Below are positions 63,601 through 64,000 of a DNA stretch of 64,000 nucleotides, piece by piece. Below the pieces are notes generated by a model. It had not been told where the DNA came from and did not search any database. It saw only the letters and a program-made list of their open reading frames with translations. The stretch is from FEN-1297 sp021817845 (GTDB lineage: Bacteria; Bacteroidota; Ignavibacteria; Ignavibacteriales; Ignavibacteriaceae). A program made the position numbers and the translations under genes. How positions within the stretch are numbered: the first letter of the stretch is position 1; the number at the start of each line of letters is the position of its first letter. The stretch lies in assembly GCA_021817845.1 (NCBI GenBank), contig JAKAFW010000005.1, forward strand, positions 71,222 through 135,221, read 5' to 3'.

Positions 63601-63847
63601 CGGCGCTGTTAAAAGAGTTAGACCGAAAATTATGACGGCTTCAGTAATTGTTGCGGGATTAATCCCGATTATGTGGAGCAACGGCGCAGGTGCAGATGTA
63701 ATGAAGAGAATCGCAGCGCCTATGCTTGGCGGTGTTGTTACTTCGGTGTTGATGGAACTTGCGGTTTACCCGGTTATCTATTACCTGTGGAAATCTTATG
63801 AACTTAAAAAAGAAGCTAAACAAAAAGGATTAGTTTTAGAAAATTAA
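60695..63847 (+). CDS. CusA/CzcA-type heavy-metal RND transporter
   Basis: 1050 residues, complete. N-terminal SVKNRFLVILAVVFLMGWG and DAIPDLSDVQVIIYT are characteristic of the heavy-metal efflux family. The central SLGGIAIAIGAMVDAAIIMIEN and DAETGVVMLLYLDVAYKEW with the C-terminal RVRPKIMTASVIVAGLIPI are the RND proton-relay and conserved helices. It uses the proton gradient to pump metal, probably Cu(I)/Ag(I) given the neighbours. Zn/Co/Cd cannot be excluded from motifs alone. It ends 43 bases after the adaptor gene, completing the operon. Confidence 0.93.
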   Translation: MLEKIIEYSVKNRFLVILAVVFLMGWGIYSLYNIPVDAIPDLSDVQVIIYTKYEGQSPRIVEDQVTYPLTTALVSVPGAKVVRGYSFFGYSLVYVIFKDGTDIYWARSRVLEYLNYAAKRLPNNVVPTLGPDATGVGWVFEYTLSSKKRSLADLRTIQDWYLKYQLSSVPGVAEVASIGGFVKQYQVTVDPAKLLAYNIPLSDVEMAIKKSNNDVGGETIEMGESEFMIRGLGYIKSIQDVENIPVKIDKKTNTPVYIKDIANVAYGPEMRRGIAESDGKGETVGGIIVMRYGENALSVIQGVKKKLAELKQGLPPDVKITPVYDRSGLIENAINTLKDKLIEEILIVALVCILFLMHFRSAFVAIFTLPTAILMAFIVMRAQGINANIMSLGGIAIAIGAMVDAAIIMIENAHKHIEHDMLKPPEHRRDRWQLIIEASKEVGPSLFYSLLVITVSFIPIFTMQAQEGKLFKPLAFTKTYSMAAAAILSITLVPVLMGYWIRGRIMPEEKNPINRFLIKVYHPVVDFVIKHWKYVILTTLVLMALTYIPYSQLGSEFMPPLYEGDLLYMPTTLPGISITKAKELLQQTDKIIASFPEVHHVFGKIGRAETATDPAGLDMMETTIMLKPESQWPKGMTVKKLIDKMNQSINFPGVTNAWTMPIKTRTDMLSTGIKTPVGIKISGPNLDTLQSIGEKVEAVMRTVPGTLSAYAERTVGGNYVDININRQEAARYGLTIQDVEDVIQSAMGGMNVTTTVEGLERFPVNLRYGREQRDNIEDLKRVLVPTPTGAQVPMGQLADFTVHKGPMMIKTEGTIPNAWVYVDLKTSDIGTYVKNAQRIVAQKIKLPTGYNLVWSGEFEYMQHADKRLMVVIPMTLFIIFLIIYLNTKSLKKVAIIFLAVPFSLVGTFWLLFILGYNLSIAVWVGIIALAGLDAETGVVMLLYLDVAYKEWHDKGMMRGIKDLIAAIHHGAVKRVRPKIMTASVIVAGLIPIMWSNGAGADVMKRIAAPMLGGVVTSVLMELAVYPVIYYLWKSYELKKEAKQKGLVLEN

Positions 63848-64000
63848 TTTCCCGTAGCACAGACTATCAGTCTCATAGGCGTCAACCTAAGAATCTGTTA
63901 CATTACAATATTGAGGATAATATTATAATAGAATAGCGTAAATACTGAGGAATTTGTTAATCCTCTACGAGGATTTGCCAATGTAAAATAAACCTTTCCT
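63848..64000. other. Non-coding tail with small palindromes
   Basis: No gene is seen in the last 153 bases. Two small inverted repeats occur: AGACT-ATC-AGTCT (63861-63873) and ATCCTC-TAC-GAGGAT (63960-63974). Both resemble the dispersed palindromic repeats elsewhere in the window. Neither is followed by a clear T run. Confidence 0.4.

Noticed and set aside
1..64000. CRISPR array, rRNA or complete tRNA genes
   Set aside because: No regularly spaced repeats of 25-40 bp and no recognisable rRNA or tRNA sequence were found by eye. A covariance-model scan would be decisive.

Overview
The window is chromosomal DNA from an AT-rich, Gram-negative-type bacterium that looks like a member of the Bacteroidota/Ignavibacteriota side of the tree. 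This is an inference. It rests on SPOR-domain and DNRLRE-type lipoproteins, a 63-residue histone-H1-like protein, a lysine 6-aminotransferase/ALDH7 pair, frequent TTG start codons, and dispersed palindromic repeats of the kind scattered through such genomes. I recognised no rRNA, tRNA or CRISPR array.

Layout. (1) 1-8.3 kb: a SpoIID/LytB-domain protein cut by the left edge, a secreted transglutaminase, a divergent lysine-catabolic pair (ALDH7 and lat), rsmI, apt and an enoyl-CoA hydratase. (2) 8.3-18.4 kb: membrane and housekeeping genes (PAP2-like, dus, CDF transporter, CapA-like, Hc1-like, a membrane CCG iron-sulfur oxidoreductase resembling EtfD, bioY), then a plus-strand run of acyl-CoA dehydrogenase, hisA, a cNMP-binding protein and a universal stress protein. 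(3) 18.4-26 kb: a compact minus-strand run glgA, gmhB-like, lipoprotein, outer-membrane protein, glyA, tatC, long-chain prenyl synthase. (4) 26-32 kb: SPOR lipoprotein, hutI, endonuclease III, phosphohexomutase, DUF58 and TPR lipoprotein genes. (5) 32-42.5 kb: a ten-gene, partly overlapping minus-strand series fni, short-chain prenyl synthase, ptsH, ptsI, prmC, dtd, phosphatase-superfamily protein, comEC, purK, purE. (6) 42.8-44.3 kb: an MFS sugar-type transporter. (7) 44.3-49.6 kb: a repeat-rich spacer with gene remnants, then a giant hybrid kinase and a stand-alone receiver. (8) 49.7-63.8 kb: a copper/silver-type resistance island.

The island is the most coherent system. A minus-strand cluster encodes a small membrane protein, a Met/His-rich secreted protein, a YHS- and HMA-domain P1B ATPase (CopA), a membrane-anchored cupredoxin and a 54-residue YHS-like protein. 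Divergent from it are a seven-TM-type sensor kinase and a sigma-54-dependent response regulator, followed by a TolC/CusB/CusA-type tripartite efflux pump. Sigma-54-like -24/-12 elements occur upstream of the CopA cluster (54038-54053, minus) and upstream of tolC (57599-57614, plus). They suggest that the embedded regulator drives both arms. Terminator-like hairpins inside both arms suggest attenuation. A broken secreted-protein gene (49798) and the efflux operon share a 47-bp upstream element, evidence that the island has been duplicated and rearranged.

Limits: families were assigned by reading motifs, with no database search. Promoters, operators and repeats are visual calls.
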